A stretch of 64,000 nucleotides of DNA from JAOBAU01 sp034667465 (GCA_034667465.1 JAXDJV010000008.1:186001-250000), one strand, 5' to 3'. Counted from the stretch's first letter, positions 40,855-50,525 are shown. Translations and numbers: made by a program. The notes: generated by a model not told the origin, from the letters alone.

Positions 40855-41991
40855 GGTTGCCTTCTCAATCGTCGCCTTCTGATCCGAGATGAACCGGAAC
40901 ACCTCGACCTTTCCGGCCTGGTCGAGATGCTGCGATACCTCGAAGAGCTGGACGCTCAGCAGCGTATTGAGGCCTTCGTCGAGCACCGCTTTTCTCCGTT
41001 CGAACGGGAGCTCGGAGATGTTGGCGATGAGCATGTTCTCGTCGAAGCGGCCGAACTGATCGAAGAAGACGCCGGCCCAGAGATCATCTGTCTCCGCGTT
41101 CTGCAGGACGGTCATGAAGATGTCGCGCGCGGAATCTTCGCCGACGGCGTTCTGCAGCGATTCGTACAAACGACCGAACATGTCGTTGTAGGTCGAGATG
41201 ATCTTCAGCAGCTCCGGCGAATCTTCGACATCCAGGAAGACCGGGCGGAAGCCGCGATCTTCCGGCGCGTTTTCGATCAGGCGCGCGGAGATCAGCTGGA
41301 AGAGAATGCGCGTCACTTCGAACTCGGTCAGATCGCCGAGGCCGATCAGCTCGCGGATGGTCCGCTTGCCGTCGATGTTGTTGTAAACCGCAATCTCCGA
41401 CTCACTCATCTCGAGCGCGTTGAAGTCGGGCGCGGCGCCCGGCACTTTCATGAAAACCATATCGAGGCCGGTGATCTTTTCCCGAATGCGCGCCGACTCG
41501 TCGAGACGCCGGATGCCTTCCATGATCACGCTCGAGGTGTTGATCGACAGAACGATCCGCTCGTGCGACAAATCTTCGACCGAATCGACGAACGTGAACC
41601 GTCCCTCTTTCCAGGTGAAGAGCGAGTAGATGATTTCGAGCGCCTGGTTCTTGACGCCCCACCAGAGATCTTTCGGCGAGATGGCGCCCATCTGCACGAG
41701 GAGCTTGCCGTGACGCGTTTGCTGCGTGACGCGGCGCCGCGACTCTTCATACTGCGAGCCGCTGATCTTGCCATTGCGAAGCAGGAACTGGCCGAGGGAG
41801 TGTTCGGGTGAGTTCGAATTCGCGAAAACGATCTCGCCGTCTTTCCAGTGCATCGTCCGCTCGAGCGGCGCGTTGCGCACGACGAGTTTGCCGCTGCCGC
41901 GGATCATGGCGATGAAACTGAGGACGTCGGGCAGCTGGATGCGCGCGAGATCACCCTCGAGAATCGTCGTGTTCGCTGTCTGTTCGGGCAT
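40849..41991 (-). CDS. DUF4388 (PATAN) domain protein
   Basis: The 380-aa protein starts MPEQTANTTILEGDLARIQLPDVLSFIAMIRGSGKLVV, the PATAN/DUF4388 domain, and LERTMHWKDGEIVFANSNSPEHSLGQFLL continues it. A winged-helix-like stretch (YNNIDGKRTIRELIGLGDLTEFEVTRILFQLISARLI) is present. Such proteins link to two-component and GTPase signalling; the partner is unknown. ATG 41991 is preferred to the TTG at 42024. It lies 29 bp after the cysteine desulfurase gene and ends inside a heptamer hairpin. Confidence 0.8.
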   Translation of the reverse strand: MPEQTANTTILEGDLARIQLPDVLSFIAMIRGSGKLVVRNAPLERTMHWKDGEIVFANSNSPEHSLGQFLLRNGKISGSQYEESRRRVTQQTRHGKLLVQMGAISPKDLWWGVKNQALEIIYSLFTWKEGRFTFVDSVEDLSHERIVLSINTSSVIMEGIRRLDESARIREKITGLDMVFMKVPGAAPDFNALEMSESEIAVYNNIDGKRTIRELIGLGDLTEFEVTRILFQLISARLIENAPEDRGFRPVFLDVEDSPELLKIISTYNDMFGRLYESLQNAVGEDSARDIFMTVLQNAETDDLWAGVFFDQFGRFDENMLIANISELPFERRKAVLDEGLNTLLSVQLFEVSQHLDQAGKVEVFRFISDQKATIEKATA

Positions 41992-42020
41992 CAAAGTTTC
42001 CGGACCGGGTTGCAAGATTA

Positions 42021-43145
42021 TCAAGTTCGCGGAACGACCTCACGCAGAACCTCGATCGTTCGCGTCAGCTCTTCCCTCGTCGTAAACCTGCTGAGGGAGA
42101 ATCGCACGGTGCTCCGCGTCTCGTCCGGCGTGAGTCCCATCCCCAGCAATACGCGGCTCGGCTCCACCCGTCCGGACGAACATGCCGAGCCGGTCGACAC
42201 CGCGATTCCCGAGAGGTCGAGCGCGATCGCGATCCCCTCGGCGTCCGCGCCGCCAAAGCAAATACTCGATGTGTTCGGCACGCGCGGCGACGTCCCGCCG
42301 TTGATCGAAACGTGCAGCTCGGAGATCAGCAGCTCCGCCTCGAGCTCATCGCGAAGTTCGGCGATGGCCGCGCGCGGCTCGACTTCCGCGGCGCGTTCCG
42401 CGGCAACTCCAAACGCCGCCGCGAGCGGAACGTTCTCCGTCCCCGCGCGACGCCGGCGCTCCTGCGCGCCGCCGCGCATGTGCGGCTCGAGATCGAGACT
42501 CTTCCGAACGAACAGCGCGCCGATTCCTTTCGGCGCGTGCAGCTTGTGCGCGGAAAGCGACAGCGTGTCGACGCCGAGCGCTTCGACATCGATGTCGATC
42601 TTCCCCGCCGCCTGCACCGCGTCGCAGTGAACGTGAATGCCGCGCTCGTGAGCGATGCGCGCGATCTCCGCGACCGGCTGCACGACGCCGGTCTCGTTGT
42701 TCGCCAGCATCACGGCGACGAGTTTCGTGTCGGGACGGAGCGCATCGGCGATGGCATTCGGATCGACGACGCCACTGCGATCGGACGAAACGACGGTCAC
42801 TTCGATGCCGAGCGTTTCGAGATCGCGGAGCGGTTCGCGCACGGACGGATGCTCGATCGAGGTTGTGACAATGTGGAAACTCCCGCCTCGATGCGCGGCG
42901 TGGACTCCGTAGATAGCCGCATTATTCGATTCGGTTCCGCCGCTCGTGAAAACGAGCTCGCGCGGAGACGCACCGACAAGGCGCGCCACCGATTCGCGAG
43001 CGTGTTCGATCGTGCGGCGGGCAGTCTGGCCTTCCTTATGAATGCTCGATGCGTTGCCGTAGACGTCCCGCAGCGTTCGCTCGAGCATCTCGAGCGCCGC
43101 CGGATGGATCGGTGTCGTGGCGTTGTTGTCCAGGTAGATTCGCAT
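42021..43145 (-). CDS. cysteine desulfurase (NifS/IscS type)
   Basis: The 374-aa PLP enzyme reads MRIYLDNNATTPIHPAAL, FTSGGTESNNAAIYG, HCDAVQAAGKIDID, SLSAHKLHAPKGIGALFV (PLP Lys) and the sulphur-carrier Cys loop STGSACSSGRVEPS. The SSGR loop matches NifS/IscS class I enzymes. No iscU or iscA lies nearby, so the target (Fe-S cluster or tRNA thiolation) is open. It is divergent from the GWxTD gene, with about 30 bp between. Confidence 0.93.
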   Translation of the reverse strand: MRIYLDNNATTPIHPAALEMLERTLRDVYGNASSIHKEGQTARRTIEHARESVARLVGASPRELVFTSGGTESNNAAIYGVHAAHRGGSFHIVTTSIEHPSVREPLRDLETLGIEVTVVSSDRSGVVDPNAIADALRPDTKLVAVMLANNETGVVQPVAEIARIAHERGIHVHCDAVQAAGKIDIDVEALGVDTLSLSAHKLHAPKGIGALFVRKSLDLEPHMRGGAQERRRRAGTENVPLAAAFGVAAERAAEVEPRAAIAELRDELEAELLISELHVSINGGTSPRVPNTSSICFGGADAEGIAIALDLSGIAVSTGSACSSGRVEPSRVLLGMGLTPDETRSTVRFSLSRFTTREELTRTIEVLREVVPRT

Positions 43146-43177
43146 CAAATTTGGGCTCGCAGAACCGGATGGGAACT

Positions 43178-45823
43178 ATGACGAAGCTCTTCGCTCTGTT
43201 CGCGGCCGTCGCGCTGGCGGCCGGTAACACTCTCGCGCAAACGAACAATCCCCCCGAGCCCGCCAAGGGGCCTCCGGCCGCAACTTCCGCCGAGAAACCG
43301 GCGCCAAAACAGGAGCCGGGCGTCCGCAAGCTCTCGCGCCGCGAGCGGAAAGACCGGATGAAGAACCTCTCCGACATCCACCGCCAGTTCCTCGAGGACG
43401 TCGAGCCGATCATGCAGGCGACCGAGCTCGATACGTTCCTGATGCTGGAGACCGATCCACAGCGCGACATCTACATCGAAGACTTCTGGCATCGCCGCGA
43501 CGTGATGCAGGGAACGACGAACCGCGCGTTCAAGGATCAGTATTACGCGCGGCTCGAAGACGCGAAGGAGAAGTTCAAGTACGTCTCCTCGGACCGTTCG
43601 AAGATGTATCTGATTCACGGCGAGCCGGAGGAAGTCCTCGACATCGACTGCAGCCATTACCTCCAGCCGCTGCAGATTTGGAAGTATCTCTACGTGGAGG
43701 GGATGGGACACACCATTCGCTTCGTCTTCTACCTGCCGCGCAACGGCGGCGACTACAAGCTGTGGAGACCGATCGGCGGCAACGAAGAGATGGCGGAGCT
43801 GCTCTCGCAGGAAGCGCTTTCCCAGTCGATGGGCAACTCCGACACCGCCGTGCAGAACACGTTCTTCGCGTCGGCATCGGTGAATTCGTTCGTCAGCAAG
43901 ATCGAGTACGAGTGCAAGTACGGCGATGAAGCGCTTCGTGCGATCTCGCAGACGCAGATGAACAAGACCGATCTGACGCGGGTCTACGATCCGCCGAAGG
44001 TCAACGACGAGGACGTTCGCAAGATCCTCCGCTCCGTCGTCCTCGGCACACCGGGCGCGACGAAGCTGCCGGCGGAGTTGAGCGTTTCCTTTCCGGCGAA
44101 GCAGGGCTCGCGCACCGACACGCAGCTGACGATCCTCGTTCCACGCGCGCAGCTGACGACGAAAGATGTCGGCGGCGTAAAGTCGTACTCGGTCGATGTC
44201 GTCGGCGAGGTGCTGAAGGACAATCAGCTGTTCGAGAACTATCGCTATCGATACGATTTCAATGCCGTGGGGGCGTCGGAGCAGTTCCCGCTCGTCATCG
44301 ATCGCTTTTTGCGTCCCGCCGATTACAAAGCTCGCGTAAAAATCACCGACGCAAACGGAACCGCCGAAGCGATCGTCGAAAAAGAGATCACCGTTCCGGA
44401 GATCTTCGATTCGCCCGAGCAGCGGAAGCAGAAAGAGAGCGGCTCGGCGACGGTCGCGGCGCTGAAGGACGACATCGATTCGGGCGAGACGCGGCTGCGC
44501 ATCGTGCCGCTCTCCGACGATTTGATCAGCGGCCTGCAGCACATCGAAACGATCGCGTACGGCGAGAACATCAAAACGGTCGAGTTCTATCTCGACGGTC
44601 GGAAGATCATGGTGAAGCGGCAGCCGCCGTACACGCTCGATCTCGATTTCGGCACCGTGCCGCAGCTGCGCAAAGTGCGGGCGATTGCGCTCGACGACAA
44701 AGCGCAGGTGATCGCCGGCGATGAGCTGGTGGTGAACACGGGAACCGATCCGTTCCGCGTCCGCATCGTGTCGCCGCGCGTCGCCGTGAATTTGCACGGC
44801 AAGGCACGCATCGAAATGTCGGCGCACGTTCCCGAAGGAAAACAGCTCGATCATCTCGAGCTCTATCTCAACGAGACAAAACTCGCGACGCTTTACGACC
44901 CGCCGTTCGTGCAGACGATCAACGTGCCGGCGACGGAAGGTGTCGGCTACATTCGCGTCGTCGCGAAGTTGAAGGATGAGAATGCGGCGCCGGTCGAAGA
45001 CCTCGTCATGATCAACACGCCGCAGTTCATGGAAGAGGTGAACGTCCACCTCGTCGAGCTGCCGACGACGGTACTGGTGAACGGACGTCCGCTGACGAAT
45101 CTGCCGGAGACGGCGTTCAAAGTGCTCGACGACGGCAAACCGGTGAAGGTGACGAAGTTCGATTACGTGAAGAACCTGCCGCTGTCGATCGGGCTGGCGA
45201 TCGATACGTCGGGCTCGATGCTGCCGCGAATGTCCGAGGCGCAGAAAGCGGCTTCGCAGTTCTTCACGAATGTGCTGCGCGCCGGCGACAAGGCGTTCCT
45301 CGTGTCGTTCGATACGCAGCCGCAGGTGATCCAGCGCTGGTCGCCGCGACTGGCCGACGTGAATGCGGGACTCTCGAAACTGCGCGCCGAAGAATCGACC
45401 GCGCTCTATGACGCGGTCGTCTACTCGCTCTACAACTTCCTGGGCGTCAAGGGACAGAAGGCGCTGATCATCATCAGCGACGGCCGCGATACGGCGTCGA
45501 AATTCACATACGACCAGGCGCTGGAGTATGCGCGCCGCGCTGCCGTTCCGATTTACGGGATCGGTATCGGTATTCGATCGACGGATATCGATGTGCGCTA
45601 CAAATTCGGCCGCTTCGCATCGGAGACCGGCGGGAATGTTTATTACATCGACAACGCCGCCGATCTGCGTCGAATTTACGACGACATTCAGAACGAGCTG
45701 CGCTCGCAGTACGTGCTGGGTTTCTATCCGCCGGAAGGGGTGAAGCCGGGCTCGAAGTGGAGAGAAGTGACGGTGCAGGTGAGCGAAGGAAAGGCGAAAA
45801 CGATTCGCGGGTATTACCCGTAA
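43178..45823 (+). CDS. GWxTD-type and VWA domain secreted protein
   Basis: The 881-aa protein has a signal peptide (KLFALFAAVALAAGNTLAQ). The GWxTD-type domain has IYIEDFWHRRDVMQGTTNRAFKDQYYARLEDAKEKF and a degenerate core near YVSSDRSKMYLIHGEPEEV. A beta-rich middle follows. A C-terminal VWA domain has the MIDAS start LAIDTSGSMLPRM and IIISDGRDTASKFTYDQAL. Proteins joining these domains are common in Acidobacteriota; the function is unknown. ATG 43169 is an alternative start. Confidence 0.85.
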   Translation: MTKLFALFAAVALAAGNTLAQTNNPPEPAKGPPAATSAEKPAPKQEPGVRKLSRRERKDRMKNLSDIHRQFLEDVEPIMQATELDTFLMLETDPQRDIYIEDFWHRRDVMQGTTNRAFKDQYYARLEDAKEKFKYVSSDRSKMYLIHGEPEEVLDIDCSHYLQPLQIWKYLYVEGMGHTIRFVFYLPRNGGDYKLWRPIGGNEEMAELLSQEALSQSMGNSDTAVQNTFFASASVNSFVSKIEYECKYGDEALRAISQTQMNKTDLTRVYDPPKVNDEDVRKILRSVVLGTPGATKLPAELSVSFPAKQGSRTDTQLTILVPRAQLTTKDVGGVKSYSVDVVGEVLKDNQLFENYRYRYDFNAVGASEQFPLVIDRFLRPADYKARVKITDANGTAEAIVEKEITVPEIFDSPEQRKQKESGSATVAALKDDIDSGETRLRIVPLSDDLISGLQHIETIAYGENIKTVEFYLDGRKIMVKRQPPYTLDLDFGTVPQLRKVRAIALDDKAQVIAGDELVVNTGTDPFRVRIVSPRVAVNLHGKARIEMSAHVPEGKQLDHLELYLNETKLATLYDPPFVQTINVPATEGVGYIRVVAKLKDENAAPVEDLVMINTPQFMEEVNVHLVELPTTVLVNGRPLTNLPETAFKVLDDGKPVKVTKFDYVKNLPLSIGLAIDTSGSMLPRMSEAQKAASQFFTNVLRAGDKAFLVSFDTQPQVIQRWSPRLADVNAGLSKLRAEESTALYDAVVYSLYNFLGVKGQKALIIISDGRDTASKFTYDQALEYARRAAVPIYGIGIGIRSTDIDVRYKFGRFASETGGNVYYIDNAADLRRIYDDIQNELRSQYVLGFYPPEGVKPGSKWREVTVQVSEGKAKTIRGYYP

Positions 45824-45827
45824 GTCG

Positions 45828-46509
45828 ATGGACCTGACGGAGAAGGAACGCCTTCAGCGGAGCTGGGTGGCAAATGCCGCGGCATGGAGCGACGCCGTTC
45901 GGCAGGGCAAAATCGGCAGCCGGCGTGTAGCGACGGACGCGGCCATTATCGACGCGGTCACGAGCCTGAATCCGCAACGCGTTCTCGACCTGGGTTGCGG
46001 TGAGGGTTGGCTGACACGAGAACTCTGCTCGCGCGAGTCGACGCAATCGGCGTGGATGCTTCCGAGCCACTGATAGAGGCAGCAAATCAACGCGGCGGCG
46101 CTTCATTCCTGAGGTTGTCTTACAAAGAGCTCCCCCAACACGAATTCGGTAATGATTTGACGCAGCCGTTGCGAACTTTTCGATCCTTGATGAAGACGTT
46201 CAGCCGCTCCTCAGCGCGTCAGCACAAATATTAACGACAGACGGTGCGCTGGTAATCCAGACCATTCATCCAGCCTTCAGTACAGGCGACGAACCATACG
46301 CGGACGGCTGGCGAACGGAGACGTTCGCAGCCATTGAAGGCGAATGGCCTGCGCCAATGCCCTGGTATTTCCGAACCATCGAGAGATGGCCGGCAGACTT
46401 GTCGCGCGGCGGGTATTACATCGCCGAAATTCGGGAACCGCGAGGCGAAAACGGCGCACGGGCGCTTTCGATCATTTTCGTTTGTCGGCGCGGCGCAATA
46501 AAGCAGTAG
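45828..46509 (+). pseudogene. class I methyltransferase broken by two frameshifts
   Basis: Three frames join to one methyltransferase. Frame 1 begins MDLTEKERLQRSWVANAAAW and reaches RVLDLGCGEGWLTREL. Near 46015–46025 the reading passes to another frame with ARVDAIGVDASEPLIEAANQ. Near 46150–46158 it passes to a third frame with FDAAVANFSILDEDVQPLL and ends IIFVCRRGAIKQ. A real inactivated gene or base-call errors could explain this; no single frame holds a complete enzyme. Confidence 0.8.
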
Positions 46510-47400
46510 TCAGCCGGCGCTTGCGCGTGTGCGCGCCGTACCGTGTTGCGTCTTTCGTTGTACGCTCATTGACGAAACGAGCGGCGACAATGCTTGCATC
46601 ACGTCATTCTCGTTGCACGACGTCGAGATCTGCACTTCGAGTAACACGCGATCATCCCTGAACGAAGCTGTAAGCACGGCTATAGGAACCTGCCAACGCA
46701 CCGCCAGTCGGATGAGCGGGTCGGCTAACCAGGTCGAACCGCCGTCCGCTGTCACGTGACGACGCGTGCGATCCGTCACGGTCGGCGCATCGAGCATCGC
46801 GCACACAACAAAACCGGCGCGCAATTTTGAGCGAACCCTGACGAAAAACGTCCCGCCAGGCGCTATCGTTTCGCCCACTGCCCCACTGCCACAGATCGGA
46901 AAGCCAAACCCTCCCGAGATAGTGACAGCTGCTATATTCAAATCGGCGAGCGGCCGAAGGATGAGCCGCGCCAGGCCGGCATTCGCATGTGTCGTTACAA
47001 CCAAAACTCCGCGCCCGCCACCGGCGGCGCGTCGCAGGTCCTCCAACCCGCTTACACTGATCTTCGTTGCGAACTCCAGCTGGCAAATGTCCATACAGCC
47101 GAGCAGATACGCGAGCGTATATTCGCGGCCGGAGCCGAGCCGAAGCTGCCGGCCGCGCAAACGTGCAATCATTTCGCGCAGAGGTCCAATCGTGTTTGCG
47201 AGGCGCGTCGCGGCTGAGAATCGGCGGCGACGGGACACCAGCCCCAGCAGAATGCCGATCCCGTGATCGCGTACGTTCTTAAGATTCCGAACAATCAATT
47301 CAAACACGAAAGGGAGCTTACACGGAGAGCATCGGTTTTCACGCGGCACCTGTTGCTCAGCTCGCTCAGCACAAGGATGCAGAGCCGTCAAAAGAGGCAA
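46510..47400 (-). CDS. LpxL/HtrB-like acyltransferase, divergent
   Basis: The protein of about 296 aa shows GRGVLVVTTHANAGLARLIL in the place of the HFGNWE motif of lipid A acyltransferases. A later VVCAMLDAPTVTDRT…STWLADPLIRLAVRWQVPIAVLTASFRDD fits the C-terminal half. The acidic partner of the His is not evident, so activity is uncertain. The start (TTG 47400 or a later GTG) is unclear. It is divergent from a methyltransferase and codon use is less GC-biased than the neighbouring core genes. Confidence 0.5.
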   Translation of the reverse strand: MPLLTALHPCAERAEQQVPRENRCSPCKLPFVFELIVRNLKNVRDHGIGILLGLVSRRRRFSAATRLANTIGPLREMIARLRGRQLRLGSGREYTLAYLLGCMDICQLEFATKISVSGLEDLRRAAGGGRGVLVVTTHANAGLARLILRPLADLNIAAVTISGGFGFPICGSGAVGETIAPGGTFFVRVRSKLRAGFVVCAMLDAPTVTDRTRRHVTADGGSTWLADPLIRLAVRWQVPIAVLTASFRDDRVLLEVQISTSCNENDVMQALSPLVSSMSVQRKTQHGTARTRASAG

Positions 47401-47410
47401 TGAAGACGTT

Positions 47411-48241
47411 ATGCCGATCGAAAGCGACTCTGGTAAAGTCCGCCGTTCAATGGCACGCCACGCGTCTCGACTCGACTACGGCATCGATGCGCCAGGTGTG
47501 ATTCGCAATCTTTTCATCGTCGTCGCATTAGGGCTTGTCGCATGGGCGACGGCATTTCTCGGCTTGTGGTCAGGTCGGATCGTCGTGGCTCCCTCTCAGA
47601 ACATTCGGATCGATTTTCCACTGTCACGAATGGGCCTGTGGATGGCTGCAGGTTGCGGCGCCATGGCGTGCTGGATGCTCTGGGATAGTAAGGTCGGCAA
47701 GGTTCGGGACCGCGAGCGGCTGCTCGATAAACTCACCTGGCTCGGGGAGGAACAGGTCCTCGATGTCGGGTGTGGTCGTGGCCTCTTACTGGTCGGCGCT
47801 GCGAAACGTCTCACGGCAGGGATGGCCACTGGCATCGATATCTGGCAGGCCGAAGATCTTTCCGGAAATCGACCTGAGGCGACGCTTCAAAACGCCAGCC
47901 TCGAGGGAGTTGGCGATCGTGTTCAGGTGAAGTCGGCTGACATGCGTGAGATCCCATTCCCCGCGGGTACGTTCGACATCGTCGTGTCGTGTTCGGCGAT
48001 CCACAACCTCTATTCCGCGGTTGAGCGAGAAAAAGCGCTCATTGAGATTGTTCGTGTTTTGAAGCCCAATGGTCAGATGCTGATCGACGATATCCGGCAC
48101 TACCGTGAATATCGGAGGGTCTTGTCAGCGCAAGGGTGCTCCATATCTCGTGTCAGCTCTCTCGTTCCGGCGGTGCTTCTCGCGGTTCTGACCATGGGCT
48201 CACTGTGTCCTGCAACACTCCTGGCCCGCAAGACGGCCTAA
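47411..48241 (+). CDS. membrane-anchored class I methyltransferase
   Basis: The 276-aa protein has two N-terminal membrane helices (NLFIVVALGLVAWATAFLGLW and MGLWMAAGCGAMACWML). A methyltransferase domain follows with motif I VLDVGCGRGLLLVGAAKRL, FDIVVSCSAIHNLYS and VLKPNGQMLIDD, and a C-terminal hydrophobic end. The substrate is unknown. It is part of the accessory stretch 45.8–49.7 kb. Confidence 0.8.
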   Translation: MPIESDSGKVRRSMARHASRLDYGIDAPGVIRNLFIVVALGLVAWATAFLGLWSGRIVVAPSQNIRIDFPLSRMGLWMAAGCGAMACWMLWDSKVGKVRDRERLLDKLTWLGEEQVLDVGCGRGLLLVGAAKRLTAGMATGIDIWQAEDLSGNRPEATLQNASLEGVGDRVQVKSADMREIPFPAGTFDIVVSCSAIHNLYSAVEREKALIEIVRVLKPNGQMLIDDIRHYREYRRVLSAQGCSISRVSSLVPAVLLAVLTMGSLCPATLLARKTA

Positions 48242-48609
48242 CGGATCAATCGTTCACCTGCACGCCAGCTCACCACAGCTAACGCGACGCGGCGCGACCG
48301 TTGCCGCGACTAACGATGCATTCGGCAGGAGCGAACTGCAACGGGCGTGACGCCGTCGCAAATGAGTCAGCCGAGGCGCTTCAGCGCCGGGCCAAAGTAT
48401 CGGCGGTTTGCCAGCTTCAGTTGGTAGTTAGCCGGCGAATTTCCTCTCAAGCGTTCTTGCAGCCTCTAGATTGGACCCTCGCGTTCGAGGACGGACTCCA
48501 CGTCGTCACGCGCTGAGTTGATGAAGATGATGACGTGCGCCTTCGTCATCGCCAAGGATTCTGTAGATCAGCCGGGCAGCTATTGTCGACCATGAGCGCA
48601 GCAGGCATC
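48242..48609. other. 368-bp region without a confident gene
   Basis: No complete ORF with a start site is seen. On the minus strand around 48470–48595, fragments such as ARLIYRILGDDEG and AHVIIFINSARDDVESVLE lie in two frames and could be debris of a small gene. It begins GCCTAAC right after the methyltransferase stop, but no partner integron core site was found. Confidence 0.5.
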
Positions 48610-48987
48610 TCACGGATAAACCGCGGCCTCGTACCAATATTTGTCGTCACCCTTTCTCTGATAGGTCAGAAGTGCTCCGTACATCATGAGGAAACACTTA
48701 AAGGGTGGCGTCGCACACGGGTCAACGACCAAAGTCAAGCTTCGCGGGATAGGATTAGAATTAGGACCCTCTCCCAGTATCGCTCTGCAATTCGCCATCA
48801 GCGCATTACCAAAAACATTGCTTTTGGCATACGCATCGCCCTTGGTCGCGACGGCTTTGTGTTCGGCGTCATTCGCGGCGAGTTCAAAGGTGTCCTGGTT
48901 CAGTTCGCCCCCTCCTGCCGATAGCACGTCCTGAAGAGTTCGACCAGCCGGTATGACAGTTTCTTTACGAACCGGATACGCTTCCAT
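48610..48987 (-). CDS. hypothetical protein, 125 aa
   Basis: No family is recognised. A strong ribosome binding site AAGGAGA lies 7 nt before ATG 48987, and a promoter candidate lies at 49142–49169, so it is likely expressed. The sequence starts MEAYPVRKETVIPAGRTLQD and has no signal peptide. Two cysteines (DPCATPPFKC) lie near the C-terminus. It sits in the accessory stretch. Confidence 0.6.
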   Translation of the reverse strand: MEAYPVRKETVIPAGRTLQDVLSAGGGELNQDTFELAANDAEHKAVATKGDAYAKSNVFGNALMANCRAILGEGPNSNPIPRSLTLVVDPCATPPFKCFLMMYGALLTYQRKGDDKYWYEAAVYP

Positions 48988-49335
48988 ATTAGGTTCTCCT
49001 TAATTCGCGCGGCGTGTGCGCAGCTTCGACAGCTGCAGTGGGACTACAGCACTTCTGAACGAGCGCGTCTGAACGGACAGCCGGAGCAGACGATAACAAA
49101 ACGCTTCCGGCTGACAAATGTCTTGACCGCTATTGAAGCGCATGCTACCACCTGCCGTCTATCTGTCAAGCGGCAATAATGGCGTGCCGGCTCTCGGTTA
49201 ATCGGTCGATAAATAGGTTACGCCGCAGAGCAGCTCACAAAGATGTCGCGCCGGCCAGGAGCAGGTGACCCAACCTTTTCGGACCTACAGATCGTCCGTC
49301 CGGCTGACTACCCAATGCAGTGCAGTTCCGGCTTC
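48988..49335. other. 348-bp intergenic region with promoter
   Basis: No gene is seen. It contains the promoter candidate at 49142–49169 and a leader of about 150 nt before the 48987 start. The rest has no clear repeats. Confidence 0.5.
49142..49169 (-). promoter_or_regulatory. sigma70-type promoter for the 125-aa gene
   Basis: On the minus strand a perfect TTGACA (49169–49164), a 16-nt spacer and TAGCAT (49147–49142) are present. Transcription would run toward the start at 48987. Confidence 0.5.
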
Positions 49336-49635
49336 TCAGCAGCTCGGCGAGGGCGGACCGGAGATCAGGACCCACTGCGAACCGTTCCACTGGCGCCACT
49401 GCCGCATCACTGTCACGTCGGTGGAGCAACGAATTACTTCGCGGTACCAGAACTCGCCATGCCGGTCTCCGGAGCACGATTCGTAGCCGGCGCAAGTGAT
49501 GTAGCAGGAACTTGTCTCGTTGAGGCCACAGTCGAAGTAAGTATCCTCGTAGTAGTAGAGCGTTGCGTGAGCATCCGGCGCTCCAACCAGGAACATGACC
49601 AGAGCAACTACTACCCAGTGAGTTACTTTGCGCAT
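49336..49635 (-). CDS. small secreted cysteine-rich protein
   Basis: The 99-aa protein has a signal peptide (MRKVTHWVVVALVMFLVGAP, cleaved after DAHA). The mature part of about 75 aa has seven Cys (DCGLNETSSCYITCAGYESC…IRCST…PSC), so it is probably disulphide-bonded outside the cytoplasm. AGAGGA lies 5 nt before ATG 49635, which is preferred to the frame start at 49695. The family is unknown. Confidence 0.6.
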   Translation of the reverse strand: MRKVTHWVVVALVMFLVGAPDAHATLYYYEDTYFDCGLNETSSCYITCAGYESCSGDRHGEFWYREVIRCSTDVTVMRQWRQWNGSQWVLISGPPSPSC

Positions 49636-49691
49636 GGCATCCTCTGTTAATGTTCGACGGAAGTATAGCAGCAAGTGCGTGGGGGTTCCCT

Positions 49692-50525
49692 TCACGTCTT
49701 CGGAAACGCCGCCTGACTGGAACGCGGCTCACGGATCGCCCGCCACAAACCAATGACGGGCGAAATCGTGGCTTGTCGGATAAACGACTCCGATCCGCTC
49801 GTCATTAATCCCGTTGCCGGATATTCATTCACGGCGGGCTCGTAATACGTGCCAAAGATACGGTCGATAAACGGGAAGAACGTTGCGAAGTTCCTGTCGA
49901 AATGTTCCGGCTGGGTTGAGTGGTGAATGCGATGCCACTGCGGGCCGGCGATGACGGGTGTCAGGAATCCGAACGACAGTCGGACGTTCGCGTGATTCAC
50001 AAAACCCCACAGGCGGAACATCAGGAAGGCGATCAGGACGTTCGGTCCGAACGAACCGAAGAGAAAGAGCATCGGCGCGTAACAAACCACGTTCAGCGCG
50101 TAGCTCAGAACGTGATGGCGGCCCTGGCTGCTCGAGCTGAGGGCGGAATCGCTGTGATGAAGTTTGTGTGACTGCCAGAGAATCGGGGACGTGTGTTGCC
50201 ACCGGTGAACCCAGTACTGCCAGACATCCCAGACAACGACGAAGGCCGCGGTCAGTAGCACTTCGCCGATGGGCCCGCGCTGCGATGACGCGAACCTGAG
50301 GAAAAGGCCGCCGCCGCTTCGATCCGCGAGTTGCGTGAACAACGGCCCGACCTTCAATTGCAGCAGATACACACCGGCGAGATAGAACGGAAAGTACACG
50401 TAGTTGGCGACGTACGTTTTGAGCGGCGTCCTGCCCGCAGAGTTCAGGCGTTCCAGCAAAAAAAATAGGGCGGACAGGGCCGCCGCGCAGCCCAGCGCTG
50501 TCAGATAGTCGATCGTGATTCCCAT
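49692..50525 (-). CDS. sterol desaturase / fatty acid hydroxylase family protein
   Basis: The 277-aa integral membrane di-iron enzyme has the histidine boxes HRWQH, HKLHHS and WHRIHHS, with membrane helices before and between. The family hydroxylates or desaturates lipids; the substrate is unknown. ATG 50525 (MGITIDYLTALG) is chosen; the frame upstream to 50654 lacks family similarity and overlaps the divergent TonB receptor gene. Confidence 0.88.
   Translation of the reverse strand: MGITIDYLTALGCAAALSALFFLLERLNSAGRTPLKTYVANYVYFPFYLAGVYLLQLKVGPLFTQLADRSGGGLFLRFASSQRGPIGEVLLTAAFVVVWDVWQYWVHRWQHTSPILWQSHKLHHSDSALSSSSQGRHHVLSYALNVVCYAPMLFLFGSFGPNVLIAFLMFRLWGFVNHANVRLSFGFLTPVIAGPQWHRIHHSTQPEHFDRNFATFFPFIDRIFGTYYEPAVNEYPATGLMTSGSESFIRQATISPVIGLWRAIREPRSSQAAFPKT

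Noticed and set aside
43145..45049. 634-codon open frame on the minus strand
   Set aside because: Antisense to the GWxTD/VWA gene; no start site or motifs.
47411..48241. Arsenite methyltransferase
   Set aside because: The conserved Cys pattern of ArsM is not seen and two N-terminal membrane helices do not fit; only a general methyltransferase call is supported.
48237..48440. Possible integron attC site after the membrane methyltransferase
   Set aside because: GCCTAAC fits the RYYYAAC core, but no GTTRRRY partner lies within the usual distance, and no integrase is seen.
48470..48595. Remnant of a RelE/HigB-like toxin on the minus strand
   Set aside because: ARLIYRILGDDEG and AHVIIFINSARDD lie in two frames with no start site; similarity is too weak to name a family.
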